The notes beneath the pieces were generated by a model. The model was not told the DNA's origin and did not search any database. It was given only the letters and a program-made list of their open reading frames with translations. A stretch of 64,000 nucleotides of DNA, from assembly GCA_946902985.2 (NCBI GenBank), contig OX336389.2, positions 169,580,704 through 169,644,703 on the forward strand. Direction: 5' to 3'. Shown here piece after piece: positions 21,024-29,977 of this stretch; the first letter of the stretch is position 1; each line of letters opens with the position of its first letter. The position numbers were made by a program, and so were the translations under genes. This DNA comes from Meconema thalassinum (lineage: Eukaryota; Arthropoda; Insecta; Orthoptera; Tettigoniidae).

Positions 21024-21068
21024 ACAAAACATGTTCCCCTAATTTTTTGAACTGTGTTTCATCTTCTA

Positions 21069-23706
21069 TCTATATATATAAAGCTCAAAGTTTGTCTATC
21101 TGTTTGTCTGTTATGTATACAAATCTACACCGTTTCACCGATCTGAACCAAAATTTGTATACTTAACCTGTGGAACCCTACGGGTAACCCTGTCCACTTG
21201 AAATTTCGGACAGACCACCCCATTCCCTGCATTTAGGCCCTTTGGCACAAAGCTACACTGTTTCACCGATCTGAACCAAAATTTGTATACTTACCCTTTG
21301 GAACCCTGCGAGTAACAGTGCCCACTTAAAATTTCGGACAGACCCCCCCCCATTTCTTGCATTTAGGCCCTTTGGCACAAATCTACACCGTTTCACCGAT
21401 CAGAACCAAAATTTGTATACTCACCCTTTGGAACCCTGCGACTAGCACTGTCTGCTTGAAATTGTGGACAGACAACTCCATTCCCTGCATTTAGGCCGTT
21501 TGGCACAAATCTACACCGTTTCACCGATCTGACCCAAATTTTACACACTTACCCTTTGGAACCCGACAAGTAACACTGTTCACTTTAAATTTCGGACAGA
21601 CCACTCTATTCCCTGCATTTAGGCCCTTTGACACAAAACTACACCGTTTCACCGATCTGAACCAAATTTTACACAATTACCCTTTGGAACCCGACGAGTA
21701 ACACTGTCCACTTGAAATTTCGGACAGACCACTCCATTCCCCGCATTTAGGCCCTTTGGCACAAATCTACATCGTTTCACCGATCTGAACCTAAATTTGT
21801 ATACTTACCCTTTGGAACCCGACGAGTAACACTGTCCACTTAAAACTTTGGACAGACCACTCCATTCCCTGCATTTAGGCCCTTTGGCAAAAATCTACAC
21901 TGTTTCACCGATCTGAACCAAATTTTTACATACTTACCCCTTGGAACCCGATGAGTAACACTGCCTAAATGAAATTTCGGATAGACCACTCCAATTGTTG
22001 CATTTAGGCTCTTCGGCACAAATCTACATAGTTTCACCCAGCTCAACCAATCTTTATGTACATACCCTTTGGAACCCAACAAGTAACACTGTCTGCTTGA
22101 AATTTTGGTCAGACACAGGCCCTTTGGCACAAATCTACATTGTTTCACCAATCTGAACCAAAATATGTATACATACTCTTTGGAACCCAACGAGTATCAC
22201 TGTCCACTTTAAATTTTGGACAGACCACCCCATTCCCTGCATTTAGGCCCTTTGGGACAAATCTACACCGTTTCACTGATCTGAACCAAATTGTTTATAC
22301 TTACCCTTTGGAACCCGATGAGTAGCACTGTCGACATGAAATTGCAGACAGACCAATCTATTCCCTGCATTTAGGCCCTTTGGCACAAATCTACACGGTT
22401 TCACCGATCTGAACCAAATTTTACATACTTACCCTTTGGAACCCGACGAGTAACATAGTCCACTTTAAATTTCGGACATACCACTCCATTCCCTGCATTT
22501 AGGCTCTTCAGCACAAATCTACACCGTTTCACCCATCTAAAACTTACCCTTTAGAACCCGAAGAGTAACACTGTCTGCTTAAAATTTCGGACAGACCACT
22601 CCATCCCCTGCATTTAGGCCCTTTGGCACAAATCTACACCATTTTACCGATCTGAACCAAATTTTACATACTTACCCTTTGGAACCCGATGAGAAACACT
22701 GTCTACATCCAATTTCGGACAAACCACACTATTCCTACATTTAGGCCCTTTAGCACAAATTTACACCGTTTCACCTAATTGCACCGAATTTTACGTACTT
22801 ACCCTTTGAAACCCTGCTGGTAACACTGTCCACTTGATATTTTGGACAACCCTCTCCATTCCTTATATTTAGAATAAGAGACAAATGGAACCTAAAAACT
22901 ACGTTTTAAGGCGCTAGAACTATTCATGTCCGTAGTAGTATAACTGTAAGAATATTTTAATAAGTCTATTGTTGGCTGGCAATGCGGGCTGCAACACGTT
23001 ACCCCTACCAGTGTTCTGGTGCAGAATTGTGAAAATAGTTACATCTTGCGCTGCTTATAAATGACAGTCACGGGGACTAATAAGTGCAAAAAGATTTCTT
23101 AGGCCCTTAGAACAGTTATCATCTTGAAAATATTATGCCTCTGTATAGGTGTCATGGTGTTGGTGCAGTACATTGAGGTTATCAGCTGCAATAAGCGTTT
23201 GTGCTTTCAAATTTACTTTCATTTATTCCGAACCTTATCGTTGAGTGCTATGTGACGATAAATGACACTTTTGCTAACTCAGGAGCTCGGGACAGCCGAA
23301 GTTTTCCAAAGTGCACTGCATATTTTCCTACGGCTCTATGCGACAAAAGACGACACTATTGGTGTCTATTTTTCTAACAGCCAATGAGCAGTGCCCTTTA
23401 GTTCACTGGCTCATCTTTCTAATCATAGTTTTCAATTCGATTGTAAATTGCATGTGTCCATACTGTAGTTAGTAAATAGCCGTTTCCATATTCATTATTA
23501 TCATTATCATTACGGAAAAATTACCTGAATGTTACGTCAGTTATACTGTAGACTATTACTTATCACCCCCGCTACCAACACCACCACAAAAAGTTATATA
23601 TTTCTTTTTCTGTTAGTTTTAATATCATTTGCCAGTTCTGTAGTAGTATTCATTATCATCCATAAAACAAATAAATCCACCGGGCGAAGCCAGGCACTAC
23701 TGCTAG
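21069..23706 (+). mobile_element. Non-autonomous Helitron with internal tandem array
   Basis: Starts TCTATATATATAAAGC just after an A and ends with hairpin CCGGGCGAAGCCAGG, a short spacer, then CTAG followed by T. The TC start, a 3' hairpin about ten bases before CTAG and insertion between A and T are Helitron hallmarks. No Rep/helicase frame is present. Most of the body is a tandem array (21121-22870). It begins 13 bp after the right TIR of the Tc1 element. Confidence 0.82.
21121..22870 (+). repeat. Tandem array, ~14 units of ~125 bp
   Basis: Repeated unit recognisable by CTACACCGTTTCACCGATCT, CCCTTTGGAACCC, GTAACACTGTCCACTT, CGGACAGACCAC and GCATTTAGGCCCTTTGG in that order. I count about 14 starts (21125, 21246, 21381, 21509, 21640, 21768, 21895, 22025, 22135, 22263, 22391, 22519, 22634, 22761). 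Short frames through it are by-products. Confidence 0.93.
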
Positions 23707-23730
23707 TAATATATATATAATATATATAGG

Positions 23731-23970
23731 ATGTGCCAATGGCCTGGCCATGTTAAAACACCGGATCCCATGAGAACTCCGCAGTTAAGCAGCATTGGGC
23801 GTGGTCGGAACTTGGATGGAATGCCGGTTTTGGGGGACCACGCGCTGTTGGCGGGGAGAGGGTAAGGAGGAGTGGAAAGAACCTGGCCACCCTACCGTAT
23901 GTAAACTCCTGCTCAGGATAGCCTCTTCAGAGGCACGGACCTGCCTTTGGGCAGAATACACAAAAAAATA
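23731..23970 (+). repeat. 5S rRNA-derived SINE (SINE3 class)
   Basis: The first ~110 bp match 5S rRNA in order: GCCAATGGCCTGGCCATGTT, ACACCGGATCCCATGAGAAC, the pol III A-box region AGTTAAGCAGCATTGGGCG, and the C-box region ACTTGGATGG. A non-5S body and an A-rich tail (CACAAAAAAATAAAAATAAA) follow. It is not a functional 5S gene because the 3' stem is replaced. Confidence 0.85.
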
Positions 23971-24086
23971 AAAATAAATACAGGGTGTATCCGTGATGGT
24001 GTTAGAAACTTTCAGGGATGGAGGAAGGCAAATGAATCCATTTGAGATAAGGACCCATAGTTCGGAAATGATCGAGTCAAAAGTTA

Positions 24087-24307
24087 TCAACAATCGCATT
24101 TGTTTCACGTCCGACCTCAATTCTAGTTCTTAACAGTCGCCGGGATGGCGGAATGTCATCTCGCAGGTGTTCTTTAACGTGCTGGAAGCCAACGACATGG
24201 GGTTGGCACGTATAAATACTCGTAAACGCACCGACCACAGTCAGGTTTGACCCTGCTGACTTGGGATTAGGAGACCAATGCCGTATCCACTACACCACTG
24301 CGACCGA
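24087..24307 (-). repeat. tRNA-derived SINE nested in mariner-like element
   Basis: Flanked by perfect 13-bp duplications GAGTCAAAAGTTA (24074-24086, 24308-24320). The minus strand has box A-like GTGGTGTAGTGGATACGG and a degenerate box B GGGTCAAACC. Confidence 0.88.
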
Positions 24308-24329
24308 GAGTCAAAAGTTAAGCAAAAAT

Positions 24330-24540
24330 CGGTCTGATACCTCACCCCACTGGATTTCTTCTTGTGGGGCCATGTGAAAAGTCTTGTGTATGAGACACAT
24401 GTCGAGACGGAATAGGATCTCCTGGCAAGAATTCGTGTTGCCTGCGACGCTGTTCAAACGACACAGGGGATATTGGGTACGACAGAACTTTGTGCGACAA
24501 TGCTATGCCTGCATTGACGCATGGGGGCAGTTGTTGTAAA
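24330..24540 (+). pseudogene. Mariner-like transposase C-terminus
   Basis: The translation reads PLDFFLWGHVKSLVYETHVETE and then ARIRVACDAVQTT, the C-terminal block (PLDFFLWG) that follows the last catalytic Asp in one insect IS630/mariner group. A stop follows the CLH segment. The N-terminal DNA-binding and first two catalytic regions are deleted. Confidence 0.75.
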
Positions 24541-24598
24541 TGTAGTAGCTTGTGAAACGTGTGCAGGTAAACGGTATTAAATGAGTAGCATTTCGCTC

Positions 24599-24769
24599 AT
24601 AACTTGTGACTCGTTCATTTCTGTACTATGGTTCCTTATCTCATTTACCCTCCTCCAATCATCCCTGAAAGTTTGTAACATCATAACTTGTGACTCGTTC
24701 ATTTCTGTACTATGGTTCCTTATCTCATTTACCCTCCTCCATCATCCCTGAAAGTTTGTAACATCATCA
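24599..24769. repeat. 86-bp tandem duplication in mariner right end
   Basis: CATAACTTGTGACTCGTTC ... TTTGTAACAT occurs twice in a row (24599-24684 and 24685-24769) with one missing base, so part of the right TIR is present twice. Confidence 0.9.
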
Positions 24770-24790
24770 CGGATACACCTTGTATATATA

Positions 24791-25122
24791 CCGAGTGAAT
24801 TAGCTGCCCCTAATAATATTGTTTTATGCAGCTCAACGAAATCGAGTTGTTAGAAAGGTTGTTATTTCTCTGCTTGCATCCCGTATGGTACTAATGCACT
24901 GCAAGCATATCCTAAAAACGATACTGAACACTATTATTTTTCCATCGTTTCAGTCTGTAGTTACATCAAGGGAAAAATAATAGTGTTCAGTATTGTTTGC
25001 AGGATATGCTTGCAGAGCATTAGTACCATACAGGATGCAAGCTGAGAAATATCGACCTTCCTTATAACAACGCTAGTTGGGCTACGTAAAACAATATTAT
25101 TAGGGGCAGTTGATTCACCTGG
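24791..25122. mobile_element. Fold-back MITE with ~150-bp arms
   Basis: Left arm CCGAGTGAATTAGCTGCCCC... and right arm, reversed, CCAGGTGAATCAACTGCCCC... stay similar for about 150 bp each. That leaves only about 30 bp in the middle, so almost the whole 332 bp folds into one hairpin. TA flanks both ends (24789-24790, 25123-25124). No coding capacity. Confidence 0.85.
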
Positions 25123-25139
25123 TATATATTATATATATA

Positions 25140-25602
25140 CTAGCAACCCGCCCCGGCTTCGCCCGGAAACAGTTATGAATGTGCAAGGAATTCCTGTCAG
25201 ATGTAATTTAAGAATGGCGAGGTGCATGAGACACAAATCCTCCTTCCGTCCAAACTAAAAACATTTATAGTGGGCGATGTATTGAAGATAAGACATATGC
25301 TCTCATGGACTTTTTTTGTAGAAATTTTCATGCTGAACAATTCTTACACTCATAGTATATTGATATTATTAACGGTTTGCCCAGAGTAAGCTTAAGAAGC
25401 GCACGGACGCCAGGTTCTTTTTTCGACCTTTTCACTGAAATCGTTACTGCTTGGCTCCCTTTGATTATAAATAAATTATTTTCTATCTTCCTCGAGATTG
25501 ACTTTACAGAATGGTGAAAGCCGCATTAAAATTCATTCAGTGGTTCTTGAGATTACCAGTGACATCCAAGAATTGGGGACTTAGTTTTATACTAAGTAGA
25601 GA
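25140..25602 (-). mobile_element. Non-autonomous Helitron (463 bp)
   Basis: On the minus strand: A | TCTCTACTTAGTATAAAAC ... CCGGGCGAAGCCGGGG hairpin, then GCGGGTTGCTAG | T. A full-length relative lies at 50080-50543 in the same orientation, with alignable interior (for example ATGCTGAACAATTCTTACAC in both). No ORF. Confidence 0.85.
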
Positions 25603-25708
25603 TATATTTTCTTTCTGGTTTGTTTGTATTACATTAACAACAACTGTATGGTGTTTGAAGCCATTTTTTTCAGCATTGCCTTAGTAAACAAATGTTGATG
25701 TTTTTCAG

Positions 25709-25820
25709 TCGGTCAACACAATTATACCCAATTGTGATTGTGTTACTCTCGAATCCTGAAAAACTGTACATGAGATTAATAAATGCACTTATTTGGGTAT
25801 AATTGTGTTGACCGACTGAA
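25709..25820. repeat. Penelope-related terminal piece, inverted repeat
   Basis: CAGTCGGTCAACACAATTAT (25709 on) returns inverted at 25797-25820. The middle (CATGAGATTAATAAATGCAC) matches the end of the Penelope-like element at 36889 (CATGAGATTAATAAATAAAC). No hammerhead core is present here. Confidence 0.65.
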
Positions 25821-25944
25821 AGACATCAAACTTCATTAACAACAACTTCTAAGTTTTAAATGACAGCAGAATATGTTTAAATTTACGGAACAAATTCTGT
25901 TTTTATAACCTTGTAATGGAGTGTTCATTTTAAAATGCTTTACT

Positions 25945-26235
25945 ATTACCGTATTTGCTCGCGTATATCTCACACTTTTTTGACCGAAAATATGAGTGAA
26001 AATTTTCGGTGCGAGTTTTACGCGGGGAATGACCGTATTTCCGAAAAAACACAAAATTTGCATTATTGAAACAAGGCAACTGGCATACGGTACACGCCCT
26101 ATTCATCGTCACTGCCGTCACTGCTGCCAATCTCCGAGATACTCTCACGTGCATCATTCTGGTCATCATCCCATACTGCTTCATCCTGACTTTCGTCCAA
26201 TGCATTTGCGATGCCCGTCTTCAAGAAGCACTATG
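25945..26235 (-). pseudogene. Pogo/Tigger-like transposase C-terminal tail
   Basis: Minus strand, reading toward TAG at 26099-26101: CFLKTGIANALDESQDEAVW followed by a very acidic end (DDDQNDARES, SDGSDDE). The KTGI.NALD segment plus acidic tail is characteristic of pogo/Tigger-type transposases. Beyond the stop, ACCGTATTTGCTCGCG at 25950-25966 resembles the TIR seen in such elements. The rest of the gene is absent. Confidence 0.6.
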
Positions 26236-26289
26236 GCTCATAACTTCTTACAAATTACACTTCATTTATTTTAATATCGCTTCACCGTA

Positions 26290-26730
26290 GTCTAAAAACT
26301 ATCTGACATACCTATTCTCTAATCATCAGCTTTTTGTATTTTCAAATAAATATGTGCACAAAATATTCATTTTTATGTTTAGTGGCTATTAATAATAAAA
26401 TTAGTAACTAATAGTATATTTATTTAATGATCACATGAGTGTCACGAGAATGTTAATTTGGGACTGATAACTTCAATATTTTGCTCTTCAGAAGAATTTT
26501 CGCTGCCAAAGTATCACACTGTGTATGATGCAAAAAATGTGGGTGTACATTGTACTATTGAAAGCAAAGTCAATCTTCTGAAAACGTTCTCCATACCTAC
26601 TGTAGAACAATATTCTCTGTTAGGGAAGTAGGAAATGAATTGGCATGCTTGAAATTCAAAAGAGAAAGATAGGTTTGTTTGTTTGTTTACTTTCTCTATG
26701 CGAAGTCACCTTTTGTAGTCTAAACTCCTA
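26290..26730. other. No gene seen
   Basis: AT-rich sequence without recognised repeats. Confidence 0.35.
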
Positions 26731-26734
26731 TAGC

Positions 26735-27035
26735 AAAGGTCCCGGCTTTGACTCTCTGCTCTGTCAAGAAAATGAACTCTGGTCTGAGGGCTGGAAAAAG
26801 GTTCACTCAGCCTCAACTAGATAAGGGAGAAAAGGTGGGTTTAATTGTGACCTCAGGTATCCTAGAAGTAGTTTTCCTTGGTTTTCCGCTCCTCTAGGGA
26901 AATGCTGGTATAGTACATAATGAAAGGCCACGTACAGATCCACAGGCATCATAATAACAATGGTTATTAGCAAATTCCACACACCCAAAGTACACCGGTC
27001 TGATGACCCCAATGTCACAAGCCCCTAAATGAAAC
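26735..27035 (+). repeat. SINE family B copy
   Basis: Shares CTGGTCTGAGGGCTGG, GTTCACTCAGCCTCA, the GGTGGGTTTAATTGTGACCTC box B-side segment and TCTAGGGAAATGCTGG with the copies at 42740-43165 and 54990-55330. It is diverged. Confidence 0.7.
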
Positions 27036-27095
27036 GTTTCATAATTAAACGCAAAGAATTGTTCCTGATTGAGAAAAAAAAGGAAAAAGAGGAAT

Positions 27096-27152
27096 TCATG
27101 ATGATGATAATTCTTGTTTTAAGGTGCCTAACATCTAGGTTATCACCCAAAG
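27096..27152 (-). repeat. 57-bp 5'-truncated family A stub
   Basis: Only the last 57 bp of family A (ATGATGATGATAATT tail plus the CTAACATCTAGGTTATC block), flanked by AGAGGAAT (27088-27095, 27153-27160). It shows that the (ATC)n end is the 3' end where reverse transcription starts. Confidence 0.85.
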
Positions 27153-27479
27153 AGAGGAATATAAATGGGGTGCTTAAGTTGCTGTATGGGATATGACTTA
27201 ATTCTACCCCTGTTACCTTTCACAGCTTACCCTTCACGAAATATCACACCACACCTCTGGGCAAGCACACCACAGAAATCATCAAGTATATTCATTTCCT
27301 TTCATTCAAATTTTGTTATTCTGTTTAAATCAAATAATCAAATTGTTCATCACACAAATGATAGTTTTGTATTTTCAACCTATTTAATTATTTTGCTTGC
27401 TTCTCGGTGGATATATTTACGCTTTACTTGCACTTTCTCATAGCCTTGCTGCTACAACACATATAGTCTACAGCTTAAC

Positions 27480-27720
27480 ATTCTATCAACTGGCTGAGTG
27501 GTGCTGTGGTAACATTCTCGCTTGCTGTTCCCAAGTTTGCAGGATCGAATCTTGGCGCAGTCAGTTGGTATTTGAGGGTGCGCAAATGCGAGGGAGTCGT
27601 GCTGATTGATTTTCTGGCACGATAAATATCCCCTTCAGGGCAAAATTCTGGCACTCCGGCATCTCTAAGATCCGCAGAAGTAAAAGGGATGTAAAGCCAG
27701 TAACATTATTATTATTAAGA
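27480..27720 (+). repeat. tRNA-derived SINE with ATT tail
   Basis: Box A-like TGGCTGAGTGGTGCTGTGG and box B-like AGGATCGAATCTTGG, then a body ending GTAACATTATTATTATTAAG. Non-coding. Confidence 0.75.
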
Positions 27721-27969
27721 TACTATCCATATGCCAAGCAGATCTGTGCTGTTCTTACTTCATTTAGGGTCTCAAGATATCTTGGTTATCAAGCCCTTGT
27801 ACTCATGTTATGAATGGAATTTTATATTATGCAAATGCTACTTCTTGCAGGAACATATTCATTTTGAAAGCTATTTGATTGCCACAAAACAATTTCATGT
27901 ACTTTTGGGTTCTCATGCCGCTGACTCAATGCATCCCTGGCAAGGAAAAAGATGGCAGTTAATTGGTAA

Positions 27970-29297
27970 ATAAAGGAATACTGGTCCTTAAGCAAGGTGG
28001 TAGCCAAGAGTATATTAGCTGTTTAGGAGGAAGTTAAAAGGTGGCAGCAAGGAAGTACGTTAGGTGGCATTCAAGTGGTAGCAAAGGGAAACCTGCCTCT
28101 TTACAGTGGCAGTTAAAGGGGTAATAAGGAGGCAGCAAGGTTGCCCTTAGGTGCTAGCAAAGTATGAGGAGGTAGTAAGGGGATACTGGTCCCTTATCAA
28201 GGTGGTAATTAGGCATAGATTGGCTGTTTAGGAGGTAATTAAGTGGCATCAAGATGGCAAGCTAGGTGGCATTAAGGTGGTAGTAAAGGGTAAGGAAGTA
28301 ATAAAGGGGAACTTGCCTCCTTACAAAGTGGCAGTAAATAGGCAATAAGATGGTAGAAAAGTGTGAGGAGGTAAAAAAAAGAGGCGAATTTGTCTCTTTT
28401 AGTTACAAAGTTGCAGTTAAGAAGCAATAAGGTGGCGGCAAGGTGATAATTAGGCAGCACTTAAGTGGTAGCCAAGTGTAATAGGATAATAGATATAATG
28501 AAATTATAGTAGCTTTAAAGCTAACCCTGGCAAAAAGATTAAGGAATAAGTGGCATTAAGGTGGCAATTAAGTATCAAATAAAGGAATTAGGTGGCAGAT
28601 AAGTAGTAAATAAGCCGGCCCCGTAGTGTTGGGGTAGCGCGCCTGCCTCTCACCCGGAGGCCCCGGGTTCGATTCCCGGCTCTGTCAGGGATTTTAGAAA
28701 CTGACGTGAGGGCTGGAACGTGGTGCACTCAGCCTCATGAGGGCAATTGAGTAGCTGTCTGACAGTGAGGCAGCACCCCAGTCACGAAAACCAAGATTAA
28801 TGGCCAAGGGGACCCGATGCGCTGACCACGTGTCACTCCAATATCTGCGGGCCAAATGGCTGGGCAGCGGACCCTTGGTAGGCCTAGGCCCTTCATGAGC
28901 TGTAGTGCCAGGGGTTATGTAAGTAGTAAATAAAGGAATACTGGGCTTTATAGAAGGTGGTAGCCAAGCTTGGATTGGCCATTTAAGATGCAGTTAATTG
29001 GCAATAGGGGCCTGCAAAGTGTCAATTAAGGTGGTATTTAGGTAGTAAGGCGGTAACTAGAAGAACTTGTCGCCTTACAAAATAGCAGTGAAGGTGCAGT
29101 AAGGTGGCCCTCGGGTAGTAGCGAAGTGTAAGGAGGTAATAAAGGGATACTGGTCCCTGTGCCTAGGCGGTAATTAAGCATACTTTGGATGTTTAGGTGG
29201 CAGTTAAGAGGCAATAAGAAGGCAGCAAAGTGGAACTTAGGTGGTAGTAAAATGTAAGCACGTAATAAAAGGATAATAGTCAAGGTGTCAAGGTGGT
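27970..29297 (+). repeat. Diverged ~210-bp tandem repeat
   Basis: Units marked by ATACTGGTCC...AAGGTGGTA...GGCTGTTTAGG...GGCAGTTAAG begin near 27976, 28182, 28936 and 29147. The larger gap equals two more units once the SINE at 28614-28920 is removed. Within units, GGTGGCAGTAAGG-like words recur. The sequence continues at 34906-35054 beyond the pogo-like insertion, and a reversed patch lies at 37875-38060. Confidence 0.75.
28614..28920 (+). repeat. tRNA-derived SINE (Glu/Gly-like head)
   Basis: Perfect 13-bp duplications AAGTAGTAAATAA (28601-28613, 28921-28933) bound 307 bp. The head has box A GTGTTGGGGTAGCGCGCC and box B GGGTTCGATTCCC, with an anticodon-loop-like CTCTCACC. The body shares GAGGGCTGGAACGTGGTGCA with family B. 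A reverse copy lies at 36510-36805. Confidence 0.92.
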
Positions 29298-29664
29298 TAG
29301 GGAAGGTCGGGCAATGTGAAATTTCCATCCATAGACAGATGACAGTTGACACTCCTGTGTAATACTGTGGCCACATGGCTTCAAGCTGTTGAGGTGCTCT
29401 TCTGTTATCAACAGAATAATTGTAGTATATTCCTAGTTAATGATTTCCTTTGAATACTGTTTGGATTATGATAAAACAATGTCTTGAGAACACATTGTCT
29501 GACAAACAATCCATTCTAGTCTCATGGGAAATAATGGCACCTAGCTAGTTCATATCGCATCACAGCGGTTATGTGAAATTTACTAGCGGGCAATTTGAAA
29601 TAATATTCCACTTTGCCCGCAATATTTTAAGAATGTTTTATGTTTGTTTCTACTTAATTTCAGG

Positions 29665-29965
29665 TACAAAATGATCCACAAATATAAAATATACCTATTT
29701 GAAAGAGTTTTCCCAAAGGATTAATTCTCAGCTGCTGAAACAACAAATCGTTTACCAAATGAGGACCAAGATGCACCACCTTCAACTTCAACTCCGTCTA
29801 CAAAGACACCTCCAATGCCGATACGTGTTTCACCTCATGTCACCCTACCCATTCCTCAGGTGGTGAAGACTAATGATGCTGTGCTTGACATTAGGTGCAA
29901 GAGGCCCAGCAGTATGACAACTGTAACTACAAGCACACCTTTCATTGAGGAAATGAAAATGGGGG
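29665..29965 (+). pseudogene. Pogo/jerky-like transposase C-terminus, part 1
   Basis: Preceded by a pyrimidine-rich stretch and AG (TTTCTACTTAATTTCAG) like a splice acceptor. Translation: YLFERVFPKD, a stop, then FSAAETTNRLPNEDQDAPPS, and later HVTLPIPQVVK and TSTPFIEEMKM. The PF..vF..d.F..ae.tnR pattern followed by an 'IP' linker and 'tstP..ee' is the tail of CENP-B/jerky-type DDE transposases. The LINE begins right after EEMKM. An in-frame TAA shows it is dead. Confidence 0.6.
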
Positions 29966-29977
29966 GAAACAGAAAAA

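Larger units (their letters stand above)
13720..21056 (-). mobile_element. Tc1-like transposon split by two insertions
   Basis: The left TIR (13720-13752, CACAGTTTAAAAGAATTAGG...) returns inverted at 21024-21056 (RC: CACAGTTCAAAAAATTAGG...). Between them lie a minus-strand transposase pseudogene (13955-14908, then 16837 onward) and its 5' region to about 17109. The original element would be about 1.5 kb; the rest is inserted DNA: family A (14909-16825) and an AT-rich block (17110-21023). TA precedes the left TIR; TT follows the right one, suggesting a mutated TA target. Confidence 0.75.
23981..24782 (+). mobile_element. Mariner/IS630-like transposon, deleted
   Basis: TIRs of about 100 bp beginning CAGGGTGTATCCGTGATG and ending in the inverted form CATCACGGATACACCTTG, flanked by TA on both sides (23979-23980, 24783-24784). 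It holds a C-terminal transposase scrap, a nested SINE and an 86-bp internal duplication. It inserted in the A-rich tail of the 5S-derived SINE. Confidence 0.85.

Noticed and set aside
17150..21026. TGTCAGATATC ... GTTACA as a giant solo LTR
   Set aside because: The TG...CA ends are suggestive but the flanks do not form a target duplication; the TACAAAA boundaries fit better.
21121..22870. Regular repeats that might suggest a CRISPR array
   Set aside because: Units are ~125 bp, contiguous and degenerate with no unique spacers, and the setting is an animal-type genome; it is a tandem array inside a Helitron.
23731..23840. 5S rRNA gene
   Set aside because: Only the first ~110 bp resemble 5S and several positions differ; the 3' stem is replaced by a SINE body with an A-rich tail.
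24945..24975. Possible hammerhead core around ACTGAAACGATGG
   Set aside because: Contains GAAAC but no CUGANGA placed correctly and no closing helices; it is just the loop of the fold-back MITE.
28640..28700. tRNA-like sequence as a functional tRNA gene
   Set aside because: Boxes A and B are good but the acceptor stem does not close, and target duplications show it is a SINE. The same applies to 10153, 11450, 13119, 27480, 52143, 56385 and 56755.
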